Below are positions 15,457 to 25,146 of a DNA stretch of 64,000 nucleotides, piece after piece. Position numbers and translations under genes: made by a program. Each line of letters opens with the position of its first letter. Within the stretch, counting starts at the first letter, position 1. Under the pieces are notes generated by a model. The model saw nothing but the letters and a program-made list of their open reading frames with translations. It was not told the origin of the DNA and did no database searches. This DNA comes from JAAGZL01 sp050291725 (lineage in GTDB: Bacteria; Pseudomonadota; Gammaproteobacteria; Chromatiales; Chromatiaceae), in NCBI GenBank assembly GCA_050291725.1, contig JBNKKH010000005.1, forward strand, positions 1-64,000. Direction: 5' to 3'.

Positions 15457-15813
15457 ATGGATATAGTTTTTTTAAAAGATCTACGCATTGAGACCGTAAT
15501 TGGCGTTTACGATTGGGAGCGCGAACTGAAGCAGACTGTAGTGCTGGATGTGGAGATGAGCGCAGATGTGGCCAAGGCTGCGGCCAGTGATCACATCGAC
15601 GATGCTCTGGACTACAAGAGCGTGGCTAAACGGCTGATTGAGTTTGTAGAGCAGTCGGAGTTTCAACTAGTGGAGACTTTGGCGGAGCGCTGTGTCCAGA
15701 TTATTCGGCAAGAGTTCGGCGTTGCCTGGGTGCGTTTGACTCTGAATAAGATTGGCGCGGTGAGCAATGCCCGGGATGTGGGGGTTATTATTGAGCGAGG
15801 CGAGAACTCCTGA
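15457..15813 (+). CDS. folB: dihydroneopterin aldolase FolB
   Basis: FolB cleaves 7,8-dihydroneopterin to 6-hydroxymethyl-dihydropterin in folate synthesis. The 118-residue protein starts MDIVFLKDLRIETVIGVYDW and shows the typical DYKSVAKRLIEFVEQSEFQL and LVETLAERC patterns; the Glu of LVETLAE and a later Lys belong to the active site. The folK start follows its stop codon after a single base, so the two successive enzymes of the pathway are cotranscribed and probably translationally coupled. Confidence 0.96.
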   Translation: MDIVFLKDLRIETVIGVYDWERELKQTVVLDVEMSADVAKAAASDHIDDALDYKSVAKRLIEFVEQSEFQLVETLAERCVQIIRQEFGVAWVRLTLNKIGAVSNARDVGVIIERGENS

Positions 15814-15814
15814 T

Positions 15815-16309
15815 ATGCGGCAACAGGTCTGGTTAAGTATCGGCACTAATGTTGATCGGGAAGCAAACGTTACTGGTTGTATAAAAGCGCTGCGTGCTGA
15901 GTTTGGTGAGCTAATCATCTCACAGGTTTATGAGAACGCCTCTTTTGGGTTTGAAGGCAGTCCTTTTTATAATCTAGTGGTTGGCTTCGAGAGCGACCGC
16001 TCAATTGATGAGCTTACCCAAACCTTTCACCAGATTGAGGCGGATCATGGTCGTATCCGCAGTGGCCCCAAGTTTGCCGCCAGGAGTCTGGATATAGATC
16101 TGTTGACCTATGGGGACGAGGTGTTGAAACAGGGTAAGTTAGAGCTGCCGCGGCCTGAGATCCTGGAGTATGCGTTCGTGTTGGGGCCCTTGGCTGAGGT
16201 TGCTGGAGATGAGCGACACCCTATAAGCGGTGAAACATATTCCGAGTTGTGGGATAGATTTGATAAGAGCAACCATGTTCTGACCCCGGTGGAGCTTTTG
16301 GGCATATAA
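15815..16309 (+). CDS. folK: HPPK, 2-amino-4-hydroxy-6-hydroxymethyldihydropteridine diphosphokinase FolK
   Basis: FolK transfers pyrophosphate from ATP to the product of FolB. Starting at the ATG at 15815 gives MRQQVWLSIGTNVDREANV, the standard N-terminus. YNLVVGFES and ARSLDIDLLTYGD (Asp pair binding magnesium) are conserved, as is LELPRPEILEYAFVLGPLAEV. An in-frame ATG at 15767 would place 16 extra residues inside folB and is unlikely. The product is 164 residues, a usual length. It forms a tight two-gene unit with folB. Confidence 0.96.
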   Translation: MRQQVWLSIGTNVDREANVTGCIKALRAEFGELIISQVYENASFGFEGSPFYNLVVGFESDRSIDELTQTFHQIEADHGRIRSGPKFAARSLDIDLLTYGDEVLKQGKLELPRPEILEYAFVLGPLAEVAGDERHPISGETYSELWDRFDKSNHVLTPVELLGI

Positions 16310-16326
16310 GAGAAGAGGCCATTAAC

Positions 16327-17958
16327 TTATTTGGGCGAGTGTGGTTTTTTCTCATCAGCGTCCTCCTCCTCGTGATCTATTATGTCCAGCTTCTTGTCGT
16401 ATATATCCGTTTCCAGTTCGAACAGGCCCAGTATGGTGTGAAAGATATTATCGTGGGTGTATCTGTTGTTGATCTTGCTTCTTAGTGTCGGCAAATCAAT
16501 TTCTTCTTGCTCTATTTTTTTACCAAACCACATAATCATCGGCACGTGGGTTTGGACCTGGGGAGCGAGCATATAAGGTAGTCCGTGCAGGTACATATTG
16601 TTTTCCCCTAGCGACTCGCCGTGATCGCTTATATATAGCATAGCGGTTTCGAACTTCTTATCATTCTGTTTCAACAGGTCGATAGTCTTGGACAGAAAGT
16701 AATCGGTATATAGGATGGCGTTGTCGTAGGCGTTATTGATCTCTTCTTTGCTGCAATCCTCCAGTTGATTTGTATGGCATGCCGGGGTGAAACGCTCAAA
16801 CTCTTTGGGGTAGCGTTTATAATATGCGGGACCGTGGTTTCCCATCTGATGCAGGATAATAAAGATATCTCCTTGTGGATGCTGATCAATATAGGTTTGC
16901 AGATCTGATAACATCCCCTCATCCCTGCATTCGATATCATCACAAACAGGGTTGTTCTTAGCTGTTCTGTAGTTCTCAAAGGCAACCCTTATTGCCACGC
17001 CCTTTGAGTCGGAATTGTTGTCCCGCCAGAGCACATTGCCCCCGGAGTGCTGGAGCACATCTAGCATATTCTCGACCGCATTGGCCTTACCGTTTAGATA
17101 GTGGTCGTGGTCATAAATGGAGAACATGCAGGGCACAGAGACACCAGTTGAGGTGCCACAGGCCCAGGTGTTGGTAAAACTGAGTAGGTTTTCCTGTTCC
17201 AGCAATGGATTGGTCTTTTTGCTGTATCCATTCAGAGAGAAGTGATCTGCCCTGGCCGACTCTCCAACCACCAGGATGATCAATTCACGTTCGTTGTCTG
17301 ACTCCGGTATTTTGGCATCTTCGCCCAGTGCCTTTACTTGTGCATTCGTGACATCAGGCCTTTCGAAGGGGTGCTTGATAGCAGAGTATATGTAATAAGA
17401 TGGATTGGCATAAAACCTAAGATCTTTATGTTTGCGAAAAAATGGGGCGTAATAATCACCGAATATGAATACGCCGGAAATTATTATACAAATAGCGATT
17501 GTGATGGTCCCCACCCTGAACATGGCTGCCTGTTTTAAGCTTTGGCGAGTGATGCGAACTTTATACACGAGGAGTGATGGAACTATCCCCAGCAGTGCAA
17601 TATAAACAAAAAGTTTCGGGCTGATCAGGTCAAACGCCTCAGCAGGGTTGGTACCAAGGATATTGTCGATCATCTCTCCATTGAAAATTACGTTATAGCT
17701 GTCCATGAAATATGCGGCTATGGACGAAGTGATAAGGACAAGAATCAACACCGGTTTGATGGTGTGCCTAAAACAGATCAATGAAAAAAATATGACTGTT
17801 GCGCTGCAGTAAAAAAGCGCCAGGGAGAATAAAAATGCGATGTTCTCCGAGTTAGGCGGATAGGTCTTCAGCGTATTGGAAAAGTAGGCGAAGTTGCCGA
17901 AGACGATAAGGAAGATGGATACTAGGAGGATCAGTTTTTGGCTGGTGATTTGTTTCAT
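16327..17958 (-). CDS. EptA-like phosphoethanolamine transferase
   Basis: The protein has five hydrophobic segments in its first 170 residues and a periplasmic alkaline-phosphatase-type domain of about 330 residues. VVGESARADHFSLNGYSKKT contains the first metal-binding Glu, and CGTSTGVSVPCMF the nucleophilic Thr. SDHGESLGENNMYLHG carries the second Asp-His pair. Enzymes of this class transfer phosphoethanolamine from phosphatidylethanolamine to lipid A or core sugars and lower sensitivity to cationic peptides. The 543-residue length fits EptA/PmrC. EptB or EptC-like specificity cannot be excluded. It is transcribed toward folK with no obvious functional link. Confidence 0.9.
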   Translation of the reverse strand: MKQITSQKLILLVSIFLIVFGNFAYFSNTLKTYPPNSENIAFLFSLALFYCSATVIFFSLICFRHTIKPVLILVLITSSIAAYFMDSYNVIFNGEMIDNILGTNPAEAFDLISPKLFVYIALLGIVPSLLVYKVRITRQSLKQAAMFRVGTITIAICIIISGVFIFGDYYAPFFRKHKDLRFYANPSYYIYSAIKHPFERPDVTNAQVKALGEDAKIPESDNERELIILVVGESARADHFSLNGYSKKTNPLLEQENLLSFTNTWACGTSTGVSVPCMFSIYDHDHYLNGKANAVENMLDVLQHSGGNVLWRDNNSDSKGVAIRVAFENYRTAKNNPVCDDIECRDEGMLSDLQTYIDQHPQGDIFIILHQMGNHGPAYYKRYPKEFERFTPACHTNQLEDCSKEEINNAYDNAILYTDYFLSKTIDLLKQNDKKFETAMLYISDHGESLGENNMYLHGLPYMLAPQVQTHVPMIMWFGKKIEQEEIDLPTLRSKINNRYTHDNIFHTILGLFELETDIYDKKLDIIDHEEEDADEKKPHSPK

Positions 17959-18147
17959 GTTTTAGTTTTAAGTCGTTAGTCTGGGGTGTCGACTGGGCTA
18001 ACCCGGGTGATCTAACTTGGACTAGTATAATTTTACATGGTTCAAATCTACTTCTGCGGTGGCATCGCGTGACTTGATCGCGGAATTCAGTAGTCAGACC
18101 TCTCTAGGTGACTATACAAACAGGGAGTATGGATGTTGCTCATGCCA

Positions 18148-18903
18148 CTACTGCTGGATAGTGCGTCCGCCATCTACGTTGATAATTTGACCGGTGATGT
18201 AGCCGGCGTCACGGGCCAGGAATAGTAGGGTTTGAGCTATGTCAGCTGGTTGGCCGCTGCTCTTTAGGGCCGTTCTGGCCAGCATCTCGCTCTTGGCCTC
18301 TTCTGTCATTTCTGTATCTGGCCACAGAATTATCCCAGGGGCGATGCCATTTACTCTCACTTCTGGCCCTAGTTCCCGGGCCAGGCTCTTCACCAGCATT
18401 GCATTGCCGGCCTTGGCCATGGAGTAGATGGAGTGGCCGGCTAGGGGTCGCTCTGAGTGGATGTCTACCAGATTGATTATGCTGCCACTGTGTTGTTTTA
18501 ACATCTCTGCTGCGGCTTGGGATAGAAAGAATGGCGCCTTCAGATTGCTGGTCATAAGCTCATCCCACTGCTCTTCGGTAGCTTCATCTACAGGGGTTGG
18601 GTAAAAGCTAGAGGCGTTGTTTACCAGTAGATCAAGGCGTCCGCGCCACTCATGAATCTGCTTTATCACTGTGGGGAGGGCGGGAATATCTGCTAGGTCA
18701 GCCTGGAGCAGCAAGACAGAGTTAGGGCGGCTCTGCTCCAACTCCTGTTTTAGTGCTAGTGCAGCACTATTGGAGTTGCGGTAGTGGATAGCCGTGTCCA
18801 TGCCGGCAGCATGCAGGGTACGGACAATCTCTGCCCCGATGCGCTGGGCAGCACCTGTGATCAGGGCCACCTTTCCAGCTAGTGAGTTGGATTTTTCTAT
18901 CAC
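18148..18903 (-). CDS. SDR oxidoreductase, pteridine reductase/FolM-like
   Basis: This is a classical short-chain dehydrogenase of 251 residues. The nucleotide-binding motif is GAAQRIGAEI, with an Arg after the glycine-rich turn (HYRNSN) that suggests NADPH. The active site is YSMAKAG, and the C-terminus is GQIINVDGGRTIQQ. The TGAAQRIG signature is typical of pteridine reductase/dihydromonapterin reductase FolM, which fits the nearby folB and folK. The start is GTG at 18903 with GGAGG six bases before it. Generic SDR function cannot be excluded. The MidA-like gene begins divergently 62 bases away. Confidence 0.85.
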   Translation of the reverse strand: MIEKSNSLAGKVALITGAAQRIGAEIVRTLHAAGMDTAIHYRNSNSAALALKQELEQSRPNSVLLLQADLADIPALPTVIKQIHEWRGRLDLLVNNASSFYPTPVDEATEEQWDELMTSNLKAPFFLSQAAAEMLKQHSGSIINLVDIHSERPLAGHSIYSMAKAGNAMLVKSLARELGPEVRVNGIAPGIILWPDTEMTEEAKSEMLARTALKSSGQPADIAQTLLFLARDAGYITGQIINVDGGRTIQQ

Positions 18904-18964
18904 GTCTGGCCTCCATGATTGTTACACTACACAGCATAACCGAGTTAACCATAATCAGGAACCT

Positions 18965-20167
18965 ATGATCGACCATACAACATCTTCCATACGCAAAGAT
19001 GGCCCACTGGAGATGCCTTTGCCAAGTAGCGAGGAGCAGAGCCAGAGCGAACTCCTTTGTAACCTTATCCAAAAACAGATAGAGCAGGACGGTGGTCAAC
19101 TCGGTTTTGACCGTTTTATGGAGCTATGCCTCTACGCCCCGGGTTTGGGCTACTATGTTGCAGGTGCCCGCAAATTTGGTGCGGAGGGTGACTTTGTAAC
19201 TGCGCCAGAAATCTCCCCACTGTTTAGCCGTTGTCTGGCGCGGCAGTGTGTCCAGGTGTTGCAGGAGATCGGTACGGGCGAGCTGTTAGAGTTTGGTGCC
19301 GGAACCGGCACTATGGCGGCGGATATCTTAGCAGAACTGGAGCAGCTTGATTGTTTGCCACAGACATACCTGATTCTTGAGCTGAGCCCTGATCTTAAAT
19401 TTCGGCAACGGGAGACGCTACAGCAGAAGGTTCCGCATCTGGCGCACTTGGTTCAGTGGTTGGATGAGTTGCCTGGGTCTGGCTTTAAGGGAGTGGTGTT
19501 AGCCAATGAGGTGCTGGATGCCATGCCAGTACAACGCTTTCGTATCGAGTCGGGAGAGGTGCGAGAGCAGTATGTGCGCTGGGAGGGAGAAAAGTTTGGA
19601 TCTTTCTGGGACACTCCCACATCCTCTGGGCTGTTAGATGCGGTGGAGAATATTGCATTGGATCAGGCAGAGGGATTTGAGTCTGAATTGAATCTACGCG
19701 CCAATCCTTGGGTCGGGGCTTTAGGTGAAATAGTGGATGCCGGGGCGGTTATACTGATCGATTACGGTTACCCCCAGGCTGAGTATTATCATCCCCAGAG
19801 GAGTGAAGGAACTCTAATGTGCCACTATCGGCATCGCGCGCATCCCGACCCTCTGTTACTACCTGGGCTACAAGATATTACCGCGCATGTGGATTTTTCC
19901 GCAGTGGCTGATGCTGGCCTCCAGGCCGGGTTTGAGATTGGCGGATTCACAACCCAGACATTTTTTCTTATGGGCTGTGGTTTGGATAGTATGCTCGCCG
20001 AGTCTGATCCCAATGATGTGGATGCGCATATGCAGCTAGCACAGCAGGTGCGGCGTCTTACCCTGCCTACTGAGATGGGGGAGCGATTTAAAGTGTTGGC
20101 TATGACCCGCGAGCTGGAACAACCGCTGATTGGCTTTAGCATGAGAGATCAACGTGAACGGCTGTAA
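18965..20167 (+). CDS. MidA/NDUFAF7-like SAM-dependent methyltransferase
   Basis: The 400-residue protein belongs to the COG1565 methyltransferases, whose mitochondrial member methylates an arginine of complex I. GFDRFMELCLYAPGLGYYV is the family's N-terminal signature, and LLEFGAGTGTMAADILAELE binds SAM. GVVLANEVLDAMPVQRF and LIDYGYPQAEYY follow, with the terminal KVLAMTR. I start at the ATG at 18965 (MIDHTTSSIRKD), preceded by AGGA, rather than at in-frame codons inside the divergent SDR gene. The bacterial substrate is not known. An NDUFA9-like gene lies 4 kb downstream. Confidence 0.92.
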   Translation: MIDHTTSSIRKDGPLEMPLPSSEEQSQSELLCNLIQKQIEQDGGQLGFDRFMELCLYAPGLGYYVAGARKFGAEGDFVTAPEISPLFSRCLARQCVQVLQEIGTGELLEFGAGTGTMAADILAELEQLDCLPQTYLILELSPDLKFRQRETLQQKVPHLAHLVQWLDELPGSGFKGVVLANEVLDAMPVQRFRIESGEVREQYVRWEGEKFGSFWDTPTSSGLLDAVENIALDQAEGFESELNLRANPWVGALGEIVDAGAVILIDYGYPQAEYYHPQRSEGTLMCHYRHRAHPDPLLLPGLQDITAHVDFSAVADAGLQAGFEIGGFTTQTFFLMGCGLDSMLAESDPNDVDAHMQLAQQVRRLTLPTEMGERFKVLAMTRELEQPLIGFSMRDQRERL

Positions 20168-20870
20168 CCGCCACACAGTATTGATAATAGCTCTTCTCCT
20201 CTTGTTGGGTGGTTGTACTCTGCCTACCCACAACAGTTCACATATCAGCGACCGTCAATTCAATATTCGTGATCTGGCTAAGAGCGATGTTGATCTGGTT
20301 TTAGAGATGCAGCTTAACTACTCACTGGAGTATCTGCAGGAGCTTATGATTAAGCTGTATAAGCGTAATCCCAATGAGTTGCGCAAGGGTGGTTGGTCTA
20401 GTCGCAAGGGCGCGGTTAAGAGTGTGTTTGGCCGGGCACGTGCGGCAAATTTTCCAGCGTTGCAAGGGAAGCGCTCAGTGGATGCTATGCGCCTGGCGTT
20501 TGCTGATGACTACTATGGTGATCGTGTGCTTGCCCTAATGGAGGGTCTGCGCGGCATGCTACTAGACTCATATAACGGTAAGCGGGAGTTTTTTATTATG
20601 GATGAGTTGGATCCACAAAAACTCTATAACGCAGCCAGGAATATAGAAATTGCTGCCTGGAAGCTGAATCACGACCGGGATGGCCAGGGCGAACTGTTTT
20701 TGGTTACCAACGAGTTGGTTGGGCCGGTGCAGAATCTTAGCTTTGAGCGCCTAGTAGGGAAGCTAATAGCGGTTCAGGACAGCACTGCGCGGTTTGTGGC
20801 TCAGTCTACTAATAGAAAAATAAAAAATGTGATTCAATCTATCGCTTCAGCGGTATTTATCCCTATTTAA
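20154..20870 (+). CDS. lipoprotein of unknown function (238 aa)
   Basis: A GTG start inside the end of the preceding gene (14-base overlap) opens a protein with a lipoprotein signal: LIIALLLLLGGC, lipobox LGGC, acylated Cys near residue 21. The mature part is helical and without recognised catalytic motif. It contains KRNPNELRKGG, FADDYYGDRVLALMEGLRG and ELVGPVQNLSFERL. Such proteins are found as conserved hypothetical lipoproteins in gammaproteobacteria. Its last eight bases overlap the convergent cca gene. The overlap with the methyltransferase gene indicates cotranscription. Confidence 0.85.
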   Translation: MNGCNRHTVLIIALLLLLGGCTLPTHNSSHISDRQFNIRDLAKSDVDLVLEMQLNYSLEYLQELMIKLYKRNPNELRKGGWSSRKGAVKSVFGRARAANFPALQGKRSVDAMRLAFADDYYGDRVLALMEGLRGMLLDSYNGKREFFIMDELDPQKLYNAARNIEIAAWKLNHDRDGQGELFLVTNELVGPVQNLSFERLVGKLIAVQDSTARFVAQSTNRKIKNVIQSIASAVFIPI

Positions 20871-22059
20871 AATCTTGGATAGCTTCTCTTATAGCCTGTT
20901 GGCGTGCGCGTTCCAGCTTGGCTGCAATCATCTTACCATCCTGCATATCTTTGGTTAGAGCGGCAGCGTCCACGTTGAGGGCAGCATCTCTTGCCTTGCG
21001 GAAAAGATTGGCCTGCGGGTACTCTTCTTGTTCCCGCCCAGGACGCCCCAGCAGGTCGGCATGGCAAGCTATTAAAAAACGCTCGAATCTATCTGGTTGG
21101 CGCAATGCGTCTATGTTCTTAAGCAGCTTTAGAATGGTTTTGGGGCGTAGCTCGCAGGCGCGATGGCACTCCAGGTGGTGACGGGCTACATGCTTGGCTA
21201 GTCGATTCCATTCGTTTGGAACCCCTAATTTTTTGCTTACCGCATCTAGCAGTGGGACACCGCGCTGCTCATGTCCTATGTGTCTTGGCCACTGCTCCGG
21301 TGGTGTGCTCCCTTTGCCCAGGTCGTGCATAATCGCTGCGTAGCGCACCTGGGGATCAGCGCTAATGCGCGCTGCCTGTTCCAGAGTTAGTAGGGAGTGG
21401 ATGCCGGAGTCTATTTCCGGGTGGTGCTTCTCCGGTTGTGGAACTCCGAACAGTCGATCCAGCTCGGGGATGACCGCCTTAAGCGCGCCGCAGTTGCGCA
21501 GTTCTTGGAAGAAAATATCGGGCCGCTTCTCATTAAGCGCCTTATGCAGTTCCCCGAAGCAGCGTTCGGGAACCAACTGGTTCAGCTCTCCTGCTGTAGC
21601 CATATCCTGGATAAGTTGTTTGGTCTCTGCTGCGATCTTGAATCCAATGGAGTGGAAGCGGGCCGCAAAGCGGGCCAGCCGTAACACGCGGATGGGGTCA
21701 TCCCGGAAGGCGGGAGTGTGGCGCAGGATGCGATCGTTTAAATCCTGCTGGCCGTTGCAGGGGTCGATAATCACTCCCTCCTCATCCATGGCCATGGCGT
21801 TAATGGTTAAATCCCTGCGTGCCAGATCCTGTTCTAGCGTAACTGTTCCGTCCCCTGGGGTGTTGCGATCTGCCCTGGGCAGGGCGTACTCCTCTTTGGT
21901 TTTGGGGTGTAGGAATACCGGGAAGTCACGGCCTACCTGTTTGTAGCCATTTTGTATCAGTTGCTCTGGAGTGGTTTCTGTTACCAGCCAGTCGAGATCT
22001 TTAATTTCAAGACCCAGCAGCCGGTCGCGTACTACCCCTCCCACTAGATATCTTTTCAT
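20863..22059 (-). CDS. cca: multifunctional CCA tRNA nucleotidyltransferase
   Basis: The enzyme adds or repairs the 3'-terminal CCA of tRNAs without a template. MKRYLVGGVVRDRLLG and KDLDWLVTE form the class II nucleotidyltransferase head with catalytic acidic residues. RRDLTINAMA and RDDPIRVLRLARFAARF follow, and MHDLGKGSTPPEQWPRHIGHE is the C-terminal HD phosphohydrolase domain typical of gammaproteobacterial Cca. I start at the ATG at 22059 (398 residues). The longer in-frame start at 22095 adds 12 residues not expected for the family and overlaps the divergent gene. The tRNA genes would not strictly need it if all encode CCA, as the one at 8821 does. Confidence 0.96.
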   Translation of the reverse strand: MKRYLVGGVVRDRLLGLEIKDLDWLVTETTPEQLIQNGYKQVGRDFPVFLHPKTKEEYALPRADRNTPGDGTVTLEQDLARRDLTINAMAMDEEGVIIDPCNGQQDLNDRILRHTPAFRDDPIRVLRLARFAARFHSIGFKIAAETKQLIQDMATAGELNQLVPERCFGELHKALNEKRPDIFFQELRNCGALKAVIPELDRLFGVPQPEKHHPEIDSGIHSLLTLEQAARISADPQVRYAAIMHDLGKGSTPPEQWPRHIGHEQRGVPLLDAVSKKLGVPNEWNRLAKHVARHHLECHRACELRPKTILKLLKNIDALRQPDRFERFLIACHADLLGRPGREQEEYPQANLFRKARDAALNVDAAALTKDMQDGKMIAAKLERARQQAIREAIQDFK

Positions 22060-22088
22060 AACTACATTGTCTGTTAGTTTTATGCATA

Positions 22089-23168
22089 ATGCCAAGTATG
22101 CGTCTCTCTGTTTCCCTAAGAAGTATGGCTTCGGTCCTGCTGTTGTTATTAATGTTGTTGCTCGGCGGATGTAGCACGCTTGGCTACTACTACCAATCCG
22201 TGCATGGCCATTTTAGCCTGATGGGAAATAGTCGCTCAATTGATGATCTTTTGCAGGACGGTGCAGTAAATACAGATCTCAAAAATAGATTGGAGTTAGT
22301 ACGGGCTGCGCGCAGGTTTGCTAGCGCTGAACTAGGGCTGCCACAAAACGACAGCTATCAATCCTACGCAAAGTTAGATAGGGAAGCGGTGGTTTGGAGC
22401 GTGGTGGCGACACCGGAGTTTTCGGTTCAGCCTAAACAGTGGTGTTACCCAGTAGTGGGGTGTGCCAGCTATCGCGGCTATTTCAAGAAAGGCGATGCTC
22501 AGAGGTATGGGGATGATCTGAGGCAGCAGGGGATGGATGTGACGGTGCTACCCAACCCTGCATATTCAACCTTGGGGTGGTTCGATGACCCTATGCCCAG
22601 TACGGTCATCAACTGGCCTGAGCCCTATCTAGTTGGTTTGATATTTCATGAGCTGGCTCATCAGCAACTCTATGTTTCCGGGGATAGCGCCTTTAACGAA
22701 GCCTTTGCCATGACTGTGGAGCAGGTTGGGGTAGAGCGCTGGTTTAAGTCGCGTAGGGATATGCATGGTTTAAAACTGTGGAGAGAGCGCAAGCAGCTGA
22801 GAGATGAGTTTACTACTCTGTTGCTGGATGCCAGGGGGCGTCTGCAACAACTGTATGCAGCAACTCTCACTGACTCTGAGAAACGCATGCGCAAGAGGGC
22901 AGAGTTCGCTAGATTGAAAACAGACTATCTACAGCTGAAAAAACGCTGGAAGGGCGCTGCTGGATTTGATCGCTGGTTTGAGGGTGATTTGAATAACGCC
23001 CGTCTAGCTTCGGTAGCGACCTACGATAGATTTGTGCCGGCCTTTGTGAAGCTGCTACATGAGTCTAAAGGTGATCTGAAGAGTTTTTATCAGAGTTGTA
23101 CAAGCCTGGGTGAGCTGCCGCAAGAGCAGCGCAGAGCGAAGCTGGAGTCGCTGTTAAAGCAGGGCTAA
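22089..23168 (+). CDS. putative aminopeptidase lipoprotein (PF10023-like)
   Basis: A lipoprotein signal (VLLLLLMLLLGGCSTLGYY) directs it to the cell envelope. The zinc motif HELAHQ (H187, E188, H191) followed by NEAFA (E204) is the gluzincin arrangement seen in the Aminopep family. YYYQSVHGHFSLMGNSRSID near the start is a strong signature of that family. The C-terminal 130 residues are helical and charged. Substrate and physiological role are not known. Its stop overlaps the convergent NDUFA9-like gene by four bases. The start region is divergent from cca. Confidence 0.88.
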   Translation: MPSMRLSVSLRSMASVLLLLLMLLLGGCSTLGYYYQSVHGHFSLMGNSRSIDDLLQDGAVNTDLKNRLELVRAARRFASAELGLPQNDSYQSYAKLDREAVVWSVVATPEFSVQPKQWCYPVVGCASYRGYFKKGDAQRYGDDLRQQGMDVTVLPNPAYSTLGWFDDPMPSTVINWPEPYLVGLIFHELAHQQLYVSGDSAFNEAFAMTVEQVGVERWFKSRRDMHGLKLWRERKQLRDEFTTLLLDARGRLQQLYAATLTDSEKRMRKRAEFARLKTDYLQLKKRWKGAAGFDRWFEGDLNNARLASVATYDRFVPAFVKLLHESKGDLKSFYQSCTSLGELPQEQRRAKLESLLKQG

Positions 23169-24124
23169 GCTAGACGTCTCAATTGCGGATAACGGGATCT
23201 CTCAGAACTTTGTCCCAGATAGTAGGGTACAACCGCATCTATGTCGGTTGGTTCGATCCCCAGCGCTTCCAATCCATTATCTCCACTGCATACGCTATCT
23301 AACTGCAGTGATAGGTAGTTGTCATAGGAGAAAGGCTTACCTGGGAAGTGGCCAAGCAGATGTCCTTGGAGGCGAGCAAGCATATCTGGTAGTGCAATGA
23401 TCGGTCTCTTCAGCTCCAACTGCTCAGCAGTGTATTTCACCAGTTGGCGTAGAGAAAAAATACGTGGTCCGCACAGGTCATAGTGCCTGCCCCAGGTGTT
23501 TCTGTTGTGCAGAGCTTCGGCGAATGCCCTAGCTACGTCGTTAATATAGACTGGAGCGAAGCGAGAGTCGGCACAGGCCAGGGGGAATGGTCCGGGCAGC
23601 AGCTTAAGGAGTCCTGCGAAGCGGTTGAAGAAGCTGTCGTCTGGTCCAAATATTACCGATGGCCCAAAGCTGGTTGCATTAATCCCATCTTGTTTGACCG
23701 AGTCACTCATGACCAGGTTCTGGGCTTCGCCTTTGGTGCGTAGATAGGTGCTTAGTTTGCCGCTGGCGTTGGCGTTGAGAGCGCTCATATGCAGCAGGCG
23801 GGTTATCCTGGCTTGTTTGCAGGCATCTATAACCAGTCTGGTTAGATCAAGATGTGCGCGTTGGAAGCCACCTTTGCTGTTTTCATTCAGGATGCCGACG
23901 AGATTTATAACTGCATCGCAGTCGCTGAAAAGGGATGTAAGCTGTTCCAGTTCGAATATGTTGGCTTCAACTAGTTCTACCTGGCCATATAGCAGCATAG
24001 CCTTGTTCGGCTCTATATGACGAGAGGGTATTTTGCACTTAATACCCATAGATGCCAGGGTTGCGGTTAGGTGGCGCCCAACAAAACCGGTTCCTCCCAG
24101 AATGCATACTCTGTTATTCTTCAT
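23165..24124 (-). CDS. NDUFA9-like NAD(P)H-binding protein (atypical SDR)
   Basis: The 319-residue protein begins with VCILGGTGFVGRHLTATLAS, a Rossmann nucleotide-binding loop, followed by DCDAVINLVGIL and LLHMSALNAN. It belongs to the atypical short-chain dehydrogenases that include the complex I accessory subunit NDUFA9 and quinone-linked nucleoside-sugar epimerase-like proteins. The classical YxxxK active site is altered (TYLRTKGEAQ keeps Tyr and Lys). In bacteria it is of unknown function, possibly quinone-related. It overlaps the convergent aminopeptidase gene by four bases. Confidence 0.85.
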   Translation of the reverse strand: MKNNRVCILGGTGFVGRHLTATLASMGIKCKIPSRHIEPNKAMLLYGQVELVEANIFELEQLTSLFSDCDAVINLVGILNENSKGGFQRAHLDLTRLVIDACKQARITRLLHMSALNANASGKLSTYLRTKGEAQNLVMSDSVKQDGINATSFGPSVIFGPDDSFFNRFAGLLKLLPGPFPLACADSRFAPVYINDVARAFAEALHNRNTWGRHYDLCGPRIFSLRQLVKYTAEQLELKRPIIALPDMLARLQGHLLGHFPGKPFSYDNYLSLQLDSVCSGDNGLEALGIEPTDIDAVVPYYLGQSSERSRYPQLRRLA

Positions 24125-24188
24125 CGGAGGCGACTCTCCTTATGCAAGCTGTTTTGTAGTATTAATAATATATATATAAATTATAGAA

Positions 24189-25019
24189 ATGTCCCACTTA
24201 TTTGCTGAGTTCTCTCTGAGCTGGCCTCTATTGCAAGAGGTATTCATATTTTTGCTACTGGGAGCAGTGGCTGGTCTTACCGCTGGGCTGTTCGGTGTGG
24301 GGGGCGGGCTGGTTATTGTCCCAACCCTATTGTGGGTGTTTAGTAGCCAGGGAATTGATCAATCAATTGTTATGCATCTTGCAGTTGGTACATCGCTGGC
24401 CACAATTATTGTGACTTCACTGTCGTCAATGTACGCCCATAACAAACGCAAGGCGATACAGTGGCCTCTGTTTTTTCAGCTGGCCCCTGGCATTGTGCTG
24501 GGGGCATGGCTGGGTGCTGCTGTCGCGGATCTACTATCTACCATCTGGCTACAGCGTGTATTTGCCATTTTTACTATGTTGGTGGCTCTGCATTTGGCTT
24601 TGGATATGGATTTTGGCAAGCAGAACAGCCTTCCCGGAAAAATAGGTATGAGTTTGGCAGGAACTGTTATAGGCATGATCTCTTCTATTGTTGGTATCGG
24701 CGGTGGTTCTATGACCGTACCTTTCCTGCACTGGAACGGGTTGGATATACGCCATGCGGTTGCAACTTCTAGTGCCTGTGGCTTGCCGATTGCGTTGGCA
24801 GGTACTATTGGATTTATTATTGCAGGTTGGGATGAGGTGGCGCTGCCTGCTGGTAGTAGTGGTTATGTCTACTGGAGTGCAATGCCGTGGATAGTGGTTG
24901 CTACCTTTGTAATGGCGCCGGTTGGTGCAAGCTTGGCCCATAGTTTACCCACCAGAATATTGAGGCGACTGTTTGCTCTGTTGATGTTCGTTGTTGGCGT
25001 TAAGCTTATCTTGAGTTAG
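24189..25019 (+). CDS. TauE/SafE (TSUP) family membrane permease
   Basis: Eight or so hydrophobic segments and the duplicated glycine-rich motif (GLTAGLFGVGGGLVIVPTLL near residue 29, GMISSIVGIGGGSMTVPFLH near 158) identify a TSUP permease. These proteins export sulfite, sulfoacetate or other organosulfur or carboxylate anions across the inner membrane. Substrate cannot be told from the sequence, and no sulfur-metabolism gene lies next to it. The length of 276 residues is usual. Confidence 0.93.
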   Translation: MSHLFAEFSLSWPLLQEVFIFLLLGAVAGLTAGLFGVGGGLVIVPTLLWVFSSQGIDQSIVMHLAVGTSLATIIVTSLSSMYAHNKRKAIQWPLFFQLAPGIVLGAWLGAAVADLLSTIWLQRVFAIFTMLVALHLALDMDFGKQNSLPGKIGMSLAGTVIGMISSIVGIGGGSMTVPFLHWNGLDIRHAVATSSACGLPIALAGTIGFIIAGWDEVALPAGSSGYVYWSAMPWIVVATFVMAPVGASLAHSLPTRILRRLFALLMFVVGVKLILS

Positions 25020-25146
25020 AAATCCCTATTTAATAGACAGATGGCTTTATTATTAAAAAACAAGTTTTTGTAAACAAATGCTTGCCACTGTTAGAGAATA
25101 ATGATTAGCATAGACCTTGAGATTTATAAATAAGGGGGTTCAGACT